Positions 37,531-46,076 of a stretch of DNA of 64,000 bases are shown here, piece after piece (the stretch's first letter is position 1; every line of letters begins with the position of its first letter). Source of the DNA: JAZOTM01 sp045657625 (lineage in GTDB: Bacteria > Bacillota > Clostridia > Lachnospirales > Lachnospiraceae); assembly GCA_045657625.1 (NCBI GenBank), contig JAZOTM010000009.1, positions 68,945 to 132,944 of the forward strand, read 5' to 3'. The notes under the pieces were generated by a model. It searched no databases and was not told the origin of the DNA. It worked only from the letters and a program-made list of their open reading frames with translations. Position numbers and translations under genes: made by a program.

Positions 37531-37896
37531 ATGAATCAAAATGCCCGTGCAAAATTAATCAGTGCTATGGAAGAAATCATAGCAAAAGAATGCTACACGA
37601 AAGGATTACAAAACAACAAAAAATATAGATATCCTGTCAATTTTAAAATAAACGGTTCTTTATACAAAGGAACACATGGCAGAATTCTAGTTGACACGCA
37701 TGATATCTCTACGATGTATTATCAATTTGGTGTCCATCGCATGGATATTGGAATCGCATTAAACAAAATTCTTGACTTAATTGAACATAATATTGTATTT
37801 GAAGAAAGTAGTTTTAAAGAACCTAATCATGCTTATTATAATCCCAATGGTGCCTACTACGAAGACGATGATGCAGATAAATGGAGAATCTGGTAA
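37531..37896 (+). CDS. Small protein of unknown function, divergent from helicase
   Basis: A 121-residue protein beginning MNQNARAKLISAMEEIIAKE. No domain is recognised. It is helical at the start, beta-like in the middle (YRYPVNFKINGSLYKGTHGR), and has an acidic, Tyr-rich end (YYEDDDADKWRIW). AAGGAG lies about ten bases before the ATG, and a hairpin follows the stop. It shares a 138-base divergent promoter region with the Hhe-like helicase, so it may be a regulator or partner, but this is only positional. Confidence 0.65.
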   Translation: MNQNARAKLISAMEEIIAKECYTKGLQNNKKYRYPVNFKINGSLYKGTHGRILVDTHDISTMYYQFGVHRMDIGIALNKILDLIEHNIVFEESSFKEPNHAYYNPNGAYYEDDDADKWRIW

Positions 37897-37917
37897 TCCA
37901 GAAAATATTCCACTTAC

Positions 37918-37945
37918 AAATGGGGTACATATCTGTACCCCATTT
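37918..37945 (+). terminator. Terminator of the 37531 gene
   Basis: Twelve-base perfect arms AAATGGGGTACA / TGTACCCCATTT with a TATC loop lie 21 bases past the stop; the following T-run is short (TTTAATTAT). Confidence 0.7.
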
Positions 37946-38055
37946 AATTATATTCCACAAATTCGTTTTTTAATTTAATATCTCTGTTAAATTTCACTTA
38001 AAAATTAGCACTATTATAACACGATTTTTTCGATATATGTCCAAAAACTGATTAT

Positions 38056-39219
38056 TTACTTCACCACAATCCCCATTTCCTTTGCTCTCTCTTTATAGAT
38101 ATCCGCAACTTTCCGCGCAGACACCAGCACCTTCTTTGCATACTTGCCACCAAAACGATGAGCCACAGTATCCAATTCATACAAGGCGTGTAAGGTTTGT
38201 TGAGCTCCGATTTTCCCACTCTTGCAAGAAATGAAAGTAGGGATATTTCCCTGCAAAGTCAATACATCGATTTCATTCAACACGTCTTCTCCGGAATGTT
38301 CATGAATAATTCCATTCCAGTCTAAATGCACGCCCATCTGGCAATCGTCGCACTTAGGTTCTTCTTGGAAAAAGACATGCAATTCTAAAATACTTCCACC
38401 TTCCCATAAACACTCTTTGATTTTCTGGTTTTTGTACCGAAAATGATAATGTCCTTCGGAATGTTTTAGATCAAGAAGGATCCCTTGTTGCGCTAATTCA
38501 TCCAAAATACGATTCACCTTTGCTAATAAACCATCCGGAGAATGAGTTGCTTTTATATTGCTTTGCACCGTCTTGGTATTCAAATGAACCGTCAAATTTG
38601 TTACCGGAATCATGACATTACGCAAAAAATCTGCAAAGGTATTCCAATCATCCCAATGTTTTTCCGCAACTTGATATATTTTGTCCGCATCCAATACAAA
38701 AGCCGCATCATCCGCTGTCTTAATCCCCTTGTGCAACTGGTTATTAACCACGCCTCCATGCATTTCGATCCATAATTTTAAGGTCATTGGAATTTTACGC
38801 TGTTCCGCTTCCTTGCAAATGGAAGCAGACGTATCCGACTCTAATTCAATCAATGCATCTTTTGCGATATCAAACACGTGAATAGGTGTTTCAAATTCTT
38901 TTGCCAACATTCCAAAGGCCACTAAAATCAGAGTTTCTCCACCGGTGACATCAAAATAAATCTGATTTTCCTGCTCTTTTTCTCTTTGGATTTCATTTTT
39001 CATGGTTCGCAACGTAAATTGTAGATCATAAGCTGCCAAAGGCAAAAACACCACCTGTTGCACCCCACAGTATTTTGTTAAAAAATTCTCTGTTTTTCTT
39101 TTTTGTGCCTGAATGGCTTCCCGATAACCAAAAAAGATTACCTTATCAACTTTAAAATTCATGCATGTTATTACATTTTCTATAGGTTCATTCCCAAGAA
39201 ATTCGAAAATAACTGTCAT
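38056..39219 (-). CDS. CARF-domain nuclease (DUF1887, Card1/Can2-like)
   Basis: A 387-residue protein. Residues 1-150 look like a CARF domain: opening MTVIFEFLGNEPIENVI, then the ligand-loop motif FDVTGGETLILVAFGML near 85. A middle wHTH-like part follows. The C-terminus from about 285 looks like a PD-(D/E)XK nuclease: LNEIDVLTLQGNIPTFISCKSG, with Glu, Asp and the SxK position where E/DxK is usual. Card1/Can2 proteins cut nucleic acid when cyclic tetra-adenylate from a type III CRISPR complex binds the CARF domain. Here no array, cas10 or csm/cmr gene lies in the window. The ATG at 39219 has AAGGA upstream; an in-frame GTG at 39234 overlaps the stop of a tiny ORF. Confidence 0.8.
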   Translation of the reverse strand: MTVIFEFLGNEPIENVITCMNFKVDKVIFFGYREAIQAQKRKTENFLTKYCGVQQVVFLPLAAYDLQFTLRTMKNEIQREKEQENQIYFDVTGGETLILVAFGMLAKEFETPIHVFDIAKDALIELESDTSASICKEAEQRKIPMTLKLWIEMHGGVVNNQLHKGIKTADDAAFVLDADKIYQVAEKHWDDWNTFADFLRNVMIPVTNLTVHLNTKTVQSNIKATHSPDGLLAKVNRILDELAQQGILLDLKHSEGHYHFRYKNQKIKECLWEGGSILELHVFFQEEPKCDDCQMGVHLDWNGIIHEHSGEDVLNEIDVLTLQGNIPTFISCKSGKIGAQQTLHALYELDTVAHRFGGKYAKKVLVSARKVADIYKERAKEMGIVVK

Positions 39220-39233
39220 GTCATCCTTCCCCA

Positions 39234-39341
39234 CTAATAGATTTTCTCCAACTCTCCCACAATTCCATACTGCGCTTTGATAACCGGTTTTAGATTTTCT
39301 TTGTCATATGTCTTTTCAGAAATTTTTTTCCTAAAAAACAT
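39234..39341 (-). CDS. Tiny ORF overlapping the CARF-nuclease start
   Basis: A 35-codon frame, MFFRKKISEKTYDKENLKPV..., with a strong AGGAGG seven bases before its ATG at 39341. Its stop lies just upstream of the CARF nuclease ATG (15 bases), so translation could be coupled. The YDKENLKPVIKA part resembles short Clostridial proteins often labelled as small aspartate-dehydrogenase-like proteins, but it is shorter, so it may be a truncated relic or a leader peptide. Confidence 0.4.
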   Translation of the reverse strand: MFFRKKISEKTYDKENLKPVIKAQYGIVGELEKIY

Positions 39342-39373
39342 GGCGCCTCCTATAAGAGCTCCGTTCATTCTTT

Positions 39374-39817
39374 TTAATAACCAAATAATGCATTAAAAAA
39401 ATTACCGGTCATAGCCATCATCATTCCACCGGCAATTACCAGCAAAACAATTTGCGCCAAAAAGAACAAAATGCTCAAGACCAAAGCAATAATAGCCATG
39501 GTTTTTGCTTCCGGTTCTCTTGGTTCCTTTGAAACCAAAACCACAATAGAAATCACAAGTGCTGCAATTTCAAGAAAAATACCACCAAAAAATACACTTA
39601 CAATCACAAGTGACAATGCCACAATACTTAAAATTTTATTGGTAGTCATGGATGTCTTTTGCGAAGCCTGATACTGCTGATAGCCTCCATTTTGAAAATT
39701 CTGATTTTGATAATTCTGGTTCTGGAAATTGGAGTTCTCAGACTGGTTAGCTCCACAATTCGGGCAAAAATTCACACTTTCCTCCATTTGTTCGCCACAA
39801 TAATTACAATACTTCAT
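39374..39817 (-). CDS. Zinc-ribbon membrane protein
   Basis: A 147-residue protein. Residues 1-25 form a zinc ribbon (CNYCGEQ...CPNCGAN), residues 30-55 are a Gln/Asn-rich spacer with an NQN(Y/F) repeat, and two hydrophobic segments follow (IVALSLVIVSVFFGGIFL and IIALVLSILFFLAQIVLLVI). This resembles DUF4190-type membrane proteins. Function is unknown. GAGGAG precedes the ATG at 39817; an earlier in-frame GTG is less likely. It lies between the kinase gene and the tiny ORF. Confidence 0.75.
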   Translation of the reverse strand: MKYCNYCGEQMEESVNFCPNCGANQSENSNFQNQNYQNQNFQNGGYQQYQASQKTSMTTNKILSIVALSLVIVSVFFGGIFLEIAALVISIVVLVSKEPREPEAKTMAIIALVLSILFFLAQIVLLVIAGGMMMAMTGNFFNALFGY

Positions 39818-39889
39818 AATCACATTCTCCTCTTATTTTTTATTATATATTTTTCTTTGCTATTTTTACCCTAATACAAATTTCAGGTA

Positions 39890-42800
39890 CTACTCCACTA
39901 GGAATTTCATTATACCATCATGATCCACATTTCTAATCATTTCATACAGTTTATCAATCTTTTCTTTTTCCACTGAAGAAATCTGATAATTCAAAAGCAT
40001 CCCCAACATATTTTCTGCACTTCTAAAGTCATAAGCATCCACAAACTCCCTAATTCCTGCATACACACTAAGAATCATCTCTTCATCAATCTCTGGCTTA
40101 TCAGTTTCCTGTATATCTTCCTTTATAGATATTCCATTTTCCACTCCTATATCCCGGAAAAAATTTTCAATCTTTTCACTAAGATTTTTTATATCCGTAA
40201 GAAGATGTGGAGTCAATGATTTTATCTGAAGAAGATTTCCTTCATCCCCGCATTTTTCCAAATATGCAGCAGAATCAGAAAGTTTTGTTGCTCCTATTAA
40301 TCTGGCTGCTGATTTCAAACCATGAACAAGAATCGTATAATTTTTTATATCACCATCTTTACAATATTCTTCGATTTTACCAAGCAAGGTTTTCACCGAT
40401 AAGTCAAAATCTTTCATCGTATCGAGTAATATTTCTTTATTATCACCACAGTTTTTTAATGCTTCTGACAAATCAATTTCAGGAATTTCTTTCAAGTGTT
40501 CAATCATAGAATCATATAAAGAATTTTCTATTACAGGTGTACTTGCAGATTCTATAAGCTCCTTAGGAAGATATTCACAAAGCATTCTTTCAAGTTTGGT
40601 TGTATCGATTGGCTTAGAAAGATAATCATCAAAACCATATCCTAAAAACATCTCTCTTGCGCCGGAAATCACATTTGCTGTAAGAACAATATTTACTGCA
40701 TCCTTTGACATGTTTTCTTTTTGTTTTTTTAGTGCGCTTAAAGTTTCTACTCCGTCCATTTGAGGCATTCTATGATCTATAAACAAAATGTCGTATCTGT
40801 TTGTTTTTACTTTTTCAAGGGTTTCCATACCACTGGTAGCAGTGTCAACCATTAATCCTATTGGTTTAAGTAGACCTTTGACAACAGTCAAATTAGCTGG
40901 CGTATCATCTACAACTAAAACCCTTGCTCTTGGTGCAGTAAAAGAATTTGTATATTTTTCTCTCTTTTTTGTAAGATCCTTATATCTCTTTGCATAATCG
41001 CCCAGAGGCTCTTTCGATCTGGTTCCTTGAAGAATTTCAAAAGAAAAATCGGATCCTTCTCCATAAACACTATTCACCTCTAATTTTGAGCCCATAAGTT
41101 GTAGCAGACGTTGTACAATGCTCATGCCAAGGCCGGTTCCTTCTATTGTTCTATTTCGTTCTTCTTCAATACGTTCAAATGGTCTTGTCAGTTTTTCCAA
41201 ATCATCTTCCTTAATGCCAATACCTGTATCCACTACTCTATACCGAATCGCAATGGGATTAAGCCCTTTTCTTGACCCCACATCATTGCCCATATCTGAA
41301 GTTGTTCCATCCGCATTTTTATAATGCGTCTTATCGAAAGAACATTGTGCATCACTATTTACGGTACATGCCGATATCATTAGGGTAATAGATCCTTTTT
41401 CCGTATATTTAACAGCATTTGTAAGTATATTTAAAACGCATTGTTTTATACGAATTTCATCACCAAAAAGAAGGTATGGGATATTTGAATCGACCTCAAC
41501 CTTAAATTCAATTCCTTTATCTCTTATTCGCTGACTAACCATATTCACAAGATCATTAATCAAAGAACTAAGGTCATATTCTACTGGAATAATATCCATT
41601 TTCCCTGCATCAAGCTTAGAAGAGTCAAGGATATCATTCACAATACTCAAAAGCGTATTCCCTGCATTTTTAATATCACTTGCATACTGGTAAATCTCTT
41701 CCTCTTTTGTCTGACGCATAATGATTTCGTCCATCCCAAGAATCGCATTTAAAGGGGTGCGTATTTCATGTGACACGTTAGACAAAAAATATCCTTTCGC
41801 CTCATTTGACGCCTTTTGAATCTTTAGCTCATTTCGCTCATTCTGAATATCCTCCATTTCCACTCTAAGAGCTGCCGAAGTTCGAAGATTTTCAAGTACC
41901 AAAACATTATTTTGGATTACGGCATTAAAATGATCTCGCATAGCAGAAATAATTGTTTTTTCATCATTTTCTTTTTTGGCAATCATTACCCTCTGATATG
42001 CAATATGCATATTAAAATTGGGATTTTTTAAAGATTTATTTGTATCGATCATAAAAGGCAAAATAGCCTTAGCATAGGAAATCGAACCAATATTAATCAA
42101 AAATAGATTTATGTTTACAAGATGCATAAAAATTGGTGGGGACGGCTTATGTTTCTTCAATAATTCTATGTATTCATTACAAGCTTCATCTCTCTTTTTA
42201 AAATCAAAGGAAACGTGTAAAGCCATAACATGAAAAGCAAGGATAAGCGCTGTATTTGGGCATTCGTATCGCGGAGTATATGTTTCTTGTTCCTTTAGAC
42301 TTTTATGATAGCACTCCAATGCCTTATCAAATTTCCCCTGATAAACATAGCACTGACCTAGCATACAATAAGCCATATCAATACCATTACTTCCAAAAAA
42401 ACACCCTTTATCTTTGGATTTTTTCATAAGCTTCAACGACTTTTTTGAGTACTTTGTGGCTATTTCTATATCATTTACCAATAAATAGAACCCAGCCAAG
42501 TAATAATCAACCATTGCTTGCAAGCTGAAACTTTCAGCCAAATCAGCATAATGTCTCGCTATAAGAAAATAATCCATATTAAGATTATACTGTCCAAAAT
42601 TTATAGCATCTACACCAAGAAGAGTATATGCTGATGTTAAGAAAAAATACATGTCGGTATCTTTCAAAAATTCGATAGCCTTTTGAACAGTAGGTCTAAA
42701 TTCAGGGTATCTACTCTGAGAAGTATGATAATAAATAGCAAGGTGATAATAGCCCACACCTTCATAAATCCTATTCTTGCATGCATGTGCGAATTCCACC

Positions 42801-42958
42801 AGCGTATTTGCCTTAAAAATTCTCTTTCTATCAGACTCAAAAATAACCAAAAGTTCATTGGAGAGCGCTTCCATATAAGCAAGGCACTCTTCTTCCGACA
42901 TACTTTTTACTAACGATTTGATTCTGTTTTTAGACTTAGCCTTTCTTGTATTTTCCAT
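39890..42958 (-). CDS. Hybrid sensor histidine kinase with TPR sensor, receiver and HPt domains
   Basis: A 1022-residue soluble kinase. Residues 45-360 are TPR-like helical repeats (MAYCMLGQCYVYQGKFDKAL). HisKA follows with H397 in FLSNVSHEIRTPLNAI, then the ATPase domain (GTGLGMSIVQRL; RYRVVDTGIGI), a receiver near 690-810 (VLVVDDTPAN; ILFIDHRMPQMDG; YLSKPIDT) and an HPt domain near 880 (LVHGLKSAARLIGA). All four phosphorelay parts are in one chain. It has no membrane segment, so it probably senses an intracellular protein or signal through the TPRs. It begins 21 bases after a two-receiver regulator gene and is probably cotranscribed with it. Confidence 0.92.
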   Translation of the reverse strand: MENTRKAKSKNRIKSLVKSMSEEECLAYMEALSNELLVIFESDRKRIFKANTLVEFAHACKNRIYEGVGYYHLAIYYHTSQSRYPEFRPTVQKAIEFLKDTDMYFFLTSAYTLLGVDAINFGQYNLNMDYFLIARHYADLAESFSLQAMVDYYLAGFYLLVNDIEIATKYSKKSLKLMKKSKDKGCFFGSNGIDMAYCMLGQCYVYQGKFDKALECYHKSLKEQETYTPRYECPNTALILAFHVMALHVSFDFKKRDEACNEYIELLKKHKPSPPIFMHLVNINLFLINIGSISYAKAILPFMIDTNKSLKNPNFNMHIAYQRVMIAKKENDEKTIISAMRDHFNAVIQNNVLVLENLRTSAALRVEMEDIQNERNELKIQKASNEAKGYFLSNVSHEIRTPLNAILGMDEIIMRQTKEEEIYQYASDIKNAGNTLLSIVNDILDSSKLDAGKMDIIPVEYDLSSLINDLVNMVSQRIRDKGIEFKVEVDSNIPYLLFGDEIRIKQCVLNILTNAVKYTEKGSITLMISACTVNSDAQCSFDKTHYKNADGTTSDMGNDVGSRKGLNPIAIRYRVVDTGIGIKEDDLEKLTRPFERIEEERNRTIEGTGLGMSIVQRLLQLMGSKLEVNSVYGEGSDFSFEILQGTRSKEPLGDYAKRYKDLTKKREKYTNSFTAPRARVLVVDDTPANLTVVKGLLKPIGLMVDTATSGMETLEKVKTNRYDILFIDHRMPQMDGVETLSALKKQKENMSKDAVNIVLTANVISGAREMFLGYGFDDYLSKPIDTTKLERMLCEYLPKELIESASTPVIENSLYDSMIEHLKEIPEIDLSEALKNCGDNKEILLDTMKDFDLSVKTLLGKIEEYCKDGDIKNYTILVHGLKSAARLIGATKLSDSAAYLEKCGDEGNLLQIKSLTPHLLTDIKNLSEKIENFFRDIGVENGISIKEDIQETDKPEIDEEMILSVYAGIREFVDAYDFRSAENMLGMLLNYQISSVEKEKIDKLYEMIRNVDHDGIMKFLVE

Positions 42959-42979
42959 TGCTCATCCTCTTTTTCTCAG

Positions 42980-43735
42980 CTATTCTATAAAAAATTCATC
43001 AATCTGAGAACACAATTCACTTGGTGGTAATGTCTTTAAAAGATACTTAACAGGCTTCAATGCTACTGCCTTAAGTACGCTATCTTTATCACTTTTTCCA
43101 GTAAGGAACATTACCGGGATAGAAGAAATTTCTGAATCCTGCCGAAGCATTTCCAAAACCTTTGGCCCATCTACAACAGGCATCTCATAATCCAAAAGAA
43201 TTAGGTCTACATGCTGTTTTACTAAAAAAGCAATTCCATTCATCCCTGAAGAAGCAATAAAGACACGATAATGTTTTTCAAGTTGCGCTTGTAAAGCATG
43301 AAGTGTCGTAGGGCTGTCATCAATAATAAGAATCTTTTTACGTTCTGCCGCCTTATTTTCTTCAACTACAGCCTTATCTAGTGACGCTGCCAATAAAGAT
43401 ACGTTAAGAGGTCTTGTAAATGTCTCCTTTATCATTTCAGCTGGGATCACTTCCTCTGCAGTTTCCAGTTCATCAGGATTACCAATAAAGTAAAAATACA
43501 ATTTTTGCTCAATAATTGAGTCTTTGATAAAAGTCAATTGCTCAGACATCTCGCTCACATTGCTATCCAAATACATAACCCAAATTAGGGGTGCATTTTC
43601 CACATGGCTGATTTCATCAACATCAGCTACAACTTGTATTACATCAAAATGTTCAGACTTTAGTCCATTAGCAATGGCTGTAACCATAAAACTCTTTTTG
43701 TCACCAATTAGTAAAACCCGCTTATTTTCACTCAT
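42980..43735 (-). CDS. Response regulator with a degenerate and an intact receiver
   Basis: A 251-residue protein made of two receiver-like halves and no output domain. The C-terminal half is intact: KKILIIDDSPTTL, phospho-acceptor Asp in LILLDYEMPVVDGPKV and MFLTGKSD. The N-terminal half (RVLLIGDKKSFMVTAIA) lacks the acidic pair and the Asp (WVMYLDSNV in its place is off-position), so it is probably a degenerate receiver. It likely works with the hybrid kinase that follows by 21 bases, as a phosphate sink or adaptor. GGAGAAG precedes the ATG. Confidence 0.85.
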   Translation of the reverse strand: MSENKRVLLIGDKKSFMVTAIANGLKSEHFDVIQVVADVDEISHVENAPLIWVMYLDSNVSEMSEQLTFIKDSIIEQKLYFYFIGNPDELETAEEVIPAEMIKETFTRPLNVSLLAASLDKAVVEENKAAERKKILIIDDSPTTLHALQAQLEKHYRVFIASSGMNGIAFLVKQHVDLILLDYEMPVVDGPKVLEMLRQDSEISSIPVMFLTGKSDKDSVLKAVALKPVKYLLKTLPPSELCSQIDEFFIE

Positions 43736-43907
43736 ATCTTCTCCTAACCCCCTGAAAATATTGTATTTTTATGCCTATATGTATCTATATTCTAGCAAAA
43801 TGTAAAAATCTGCTCAATGGATAATAAAATTAAGCTTTTATTAAATGTATAAATCGCAAGTTTAATCTTATACAATATCACATGTTCTGATGTAAATACT
43901 CCTATTT

Positions 43908-44525
43908 CTATAACTTCAAAAACTTCAACAGTTCGCTGGCATCCTCATATTCCCTGCTGTAAAAATTTACATGCGTAATGTCAGTGCTGCGCTCCGTAAA
44001 AGCCGGATATAAAAATCCGGTGGTCGGCTCATGTGGGATTTGTTCCTCATCCACCGGCGACATGGCCATAATCAGATATTGATAGACTTCTTCCGATTCC
44101 TCTTGATAAGCTTTGTCGCTTCCTTTCAAAGGAACATCATAGGTCCCGTAATAAAGGTAGATGGCATAGGGTCGCCCTGTAGGATAATGCTCAGCCACAA
44201 GCTCGTAAAAATCGTAAAGTAGGGCATCATTTTTCAATTCACAATCACGCATAGCATATATCATCTGCCAAATAGAGCCCGGCGCCAATCCCGGAATCTT
44301 ATAAGAAATCAATTCTTCATTGGTTTTTGCAAAAGGAATGGCCTTCGCGATGTCCAAACATCGCTGTTTTTCCTCTCCCTTTAAATTCAAAAAATTAGTA
44401 TTAAAGGTGCCATCTATATAGCCCTCTTCATCTATATACGCACCCGCAATACGAGAAAGATTGCTTCTCGACGAAGTCATTCTGCGGGTAAGTTCTAACA
44501 TGTCATTTCGATCAATATGTCCCAT
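43908..44525 (-). CDS. DUF4317-family protein, short form
   Basis: A 205-residue protein beginning MGHIDRNDMLELTRRMTSSR. It matches the N-terminal half of DUF4317 proteins (AGAYIDEEGYIDGTFNTNF; DALLYDFYELVAEHYPTG; YEDASELLKFLKL), which are usually about 400 residues, so it is half length. Function of the family is unknown. AAGGAAAAAATC precedes the ATG. The DNA after the stop shows no continuation, so it is either a natural short form or truncated. Confidence 0.7.
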   Translation of the reverse strand: MGHIDRNDMLELTRRMTSSRSNLSRIAGAYIDEEGYIDGTFNTNFLNLKGEEKQRCLDIAKAIPFAKTNEELISYKIPGLAPGSIWQMIYAMRDCELKNDALLYDFYELVAEHYPTGRPYAIYLYYGTYDVPLKGSDKAYQEESEEVYQYLIMAMSPVDEEQIPHEPTTGFLYPAFTERSTDITHVNFYSREYEDASELLKFLKL

Positions 44526-44541
44526 GATTTTTTCCTTAGGT

Positions 44542-44685
44542 CTACATCCAATTATAGTCTCCGCCTGTTACAGCTAAAGAAAGTAACGCATCCATGCGCT
44601 CCACTTCTTCTTCCCCCTGTACGACAGAAAGTAATTTTGCCGTTTCTTTTGCAACCGGCATTTCTTCATCAGGGCCGATTTCCAT
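44542..44685 (-). other. Small ORF or gene remnant
   Basis: A 47-codon frame MEIGPDEEMPVAKETAKL... ending DYNWM. The frame is open further upstream to about 44735 with GLVCLYCGEQPN, a Cys-pair pattern, but has no start there. Composition is coding-like (acidic, helical), so it is either a tiny protein or the tail of a lost gene. Confidence 0.35.
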
Positions 44686-44762
44686 ATTCGGCTGTTCCCC
44701 GCAATAAAGACAAACCAATCCAAGTTCTCTTTTTTACTTCTATTTACAATCTTTTCGCATAA

Positions 44763-45578
44763 TTACAGCAATCTCTTATAAATGTCCAGCATGCTTTCCA
44801 TCTGGTACTGTAACAGCCAAGATGCATTGCTATACTCTGCTTCGGCCTTCACTACCTTCAGCAACTTTGGAAAATAATTCTCTGTTTCCGAAATCATGCG
44901 GTAAATGCGCTCCCTGCTAAGACCCCAAGACATGGTAGTTAAGTTGTTGCAACGGTCTACACATTTAATCAATGCTGCCTTTGGGCATTTCGCAATTTCT
45001 GCATAATAAGCATCCATGATTTCTTTTCGATTTTCATCGTTCGTTTTTACATGGGAAAGCAAAGAAACCAGATTCTTTGTTTCTTCGCACACAGGAAGTT
45101 CATCCCGCGTTTTTCCACAATCTTCTATCACATCATGTAATAGAGCTGCGGCAAGCACGGAATCGTCGATGATATTCATCGATAGCAAGTGACAAGCCAA
45201 ATTCAACGGGTGATAAATATAAGGCACCTTGGATCTTTTTCGTTTTTGTCCCTCGTGCGCTTCCACCGCAAAATCCACGGCTTTTAAGGTATCATTTAAT
45301 TTAAAATTACGAGCACTGGTCTTCACAAAAGTCTTCATGTGCTCCCAATTGTAAATCACCTCTTTGGTTTTAAATACCTGTCGTTTTTCCTCTGCAATAG
45401 CTGATACAGAAACATCAAAAAGTTCTGCCAAACGAATCAACTTTTCCGTGTCCGGGCGATACGTTTCCCGTTCCCAAGAAGAAACCGCTTGAAAACTAAC
45501 GCCCAATGCATCCGCCACTTGCTCCTGTGTCATACCTTTTGTTTCTCGCAAATCTTTGATATTATTTCCTATGCTCAT
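44763..45578 (-). CDS. XRE-type HTH fused to SpoT-like HD hydrolase domain
   Basis: A 271-residue protein. Residues 3-65 are an XRE HTH (NIKDLRETKGMTQEQVADAL, VSFQAVSSWE). Residues 85-250 match the HD domain of RelA/SpoT hydrolases: AVEAHEGQKRKRSKVPYIYH, LAAALLHDVIEDCG and LIKCVDRCNNLTTMSW, with the His-Asp metal pair present. SpoT/MESH1 HD domains remove pyrophosphate from (p)ppGpp; that activity is plausible but not shown. There is no synthetase domain. GGAGG precedes the ATG at 45578. It is downstream of the MazG/HisE/HNH trio. Confidence 0.85.
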   Translation of the reverse strand: MSIGNNIKDLRETKGMTQEQVADALGVSFQAVSSWERETYRPDTEKLIRLAELFDVSVSAIAEEKRQVFKTKEVIYNWEHMKTFVKTSARNFKLNDTLKAVDFAVEAHEGQKRKRSKVPYIYHPLNLACHLLSMNIIDDSVLAAALLHDVIEDCGKTRDELPVCEETKNLVSLLSHVKTNDENRKEIMDAYYAEIAKCPKAALIKCVDRCNNLTTMSWGLSRERIYRMISETENYFPKLLKVVKAEAEYSNASWLLQYQMESMLDIYKRLL

Positions 45579-45755
45579 CCAAAAACCTCCAAACGTAACT
45601 TTTTGTTTCGCACTTATCATAGACCTATTTCTAACTAAATTTTAGCGAGTATCCATTTAACTTACAAGATTTAATTCAAGTTCTACTTGAAATGATTGCA
45701 TCTACATTTTGAACCCATTTCGAACTTATAATCCGGATATTTACTTTTTAAAATT

Positions 45756-46076
45756 CTATAATTTATCATATTTATCGGCTTTTCCCCTAGCTTTATCCAC
45801 CGGGTACTTTGCCTCATTCTGATCCATTTTCATATTTACAATTTCATCCAGATTCAAGTCAAGCTTGTCTGCCAAATTCTGGCAATACACCATAACATCC
45901 GCCAATTCTTCCTTGACACTTTGCAAGTCATAGCCTTCCTCATTCCACTGAAAACATTCCAATAATTCAGCCGCTTCAATCACAATAGATTTGGCCAAAT
46001 TAGCCGGAGAATGAAATTGATCCCAATCTCTGTCTTCTGTAAATTTTCGAATTCTGTCAATCGTTTCCTGCTTCAT
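45756..46076 (-). CDS. MazG-like nucleotide pyrophosphohydrolase
   Basis: A 106-residue all-alpha protein. The MazG metal motif is clear: EAAELLECFQW then KEELADVMVYCQNLAD (ExxE...ExxD). The length fits RS21-C6/dCTPase-type small MazG proteins, which hydrolyse NTPs or dNTPs to NMP and PPi. The ATG lies inside the end of the upstream HisE-like gene (20-base overlap), with GAGGA upstream, so the genes are coupled. AKYPVDKARGKADKYDKL forms the basic tail. Confidence 0.88.
   Translation of the reverse strand: MKQETIDRIRKFTEDRDWDQFHSPANLAKSIVIEAAELLECFQWNEEGYDLQSVKEELADVMVYCQNLADKLDLNLDEIVNMKMDQNEAKYPVDKARGKADKYDKL

Noticed and set aside
37781..37978. Overlapping 65-codon plus-strand frame
   Set aside because: It lies in another frame of the 37531 gene and runs through its terminator hairpin.
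38000..39400. CRISPR array near the CARF nuclease
   Set aside because: I looked for regularly spaced repeats here and across the window and found none.
39674..39725. Gln/Asn repeats in the zinc-ribbon membrane protein
   Set aside because: A low-complexity spacer, common in such proteins, and not a separate element.
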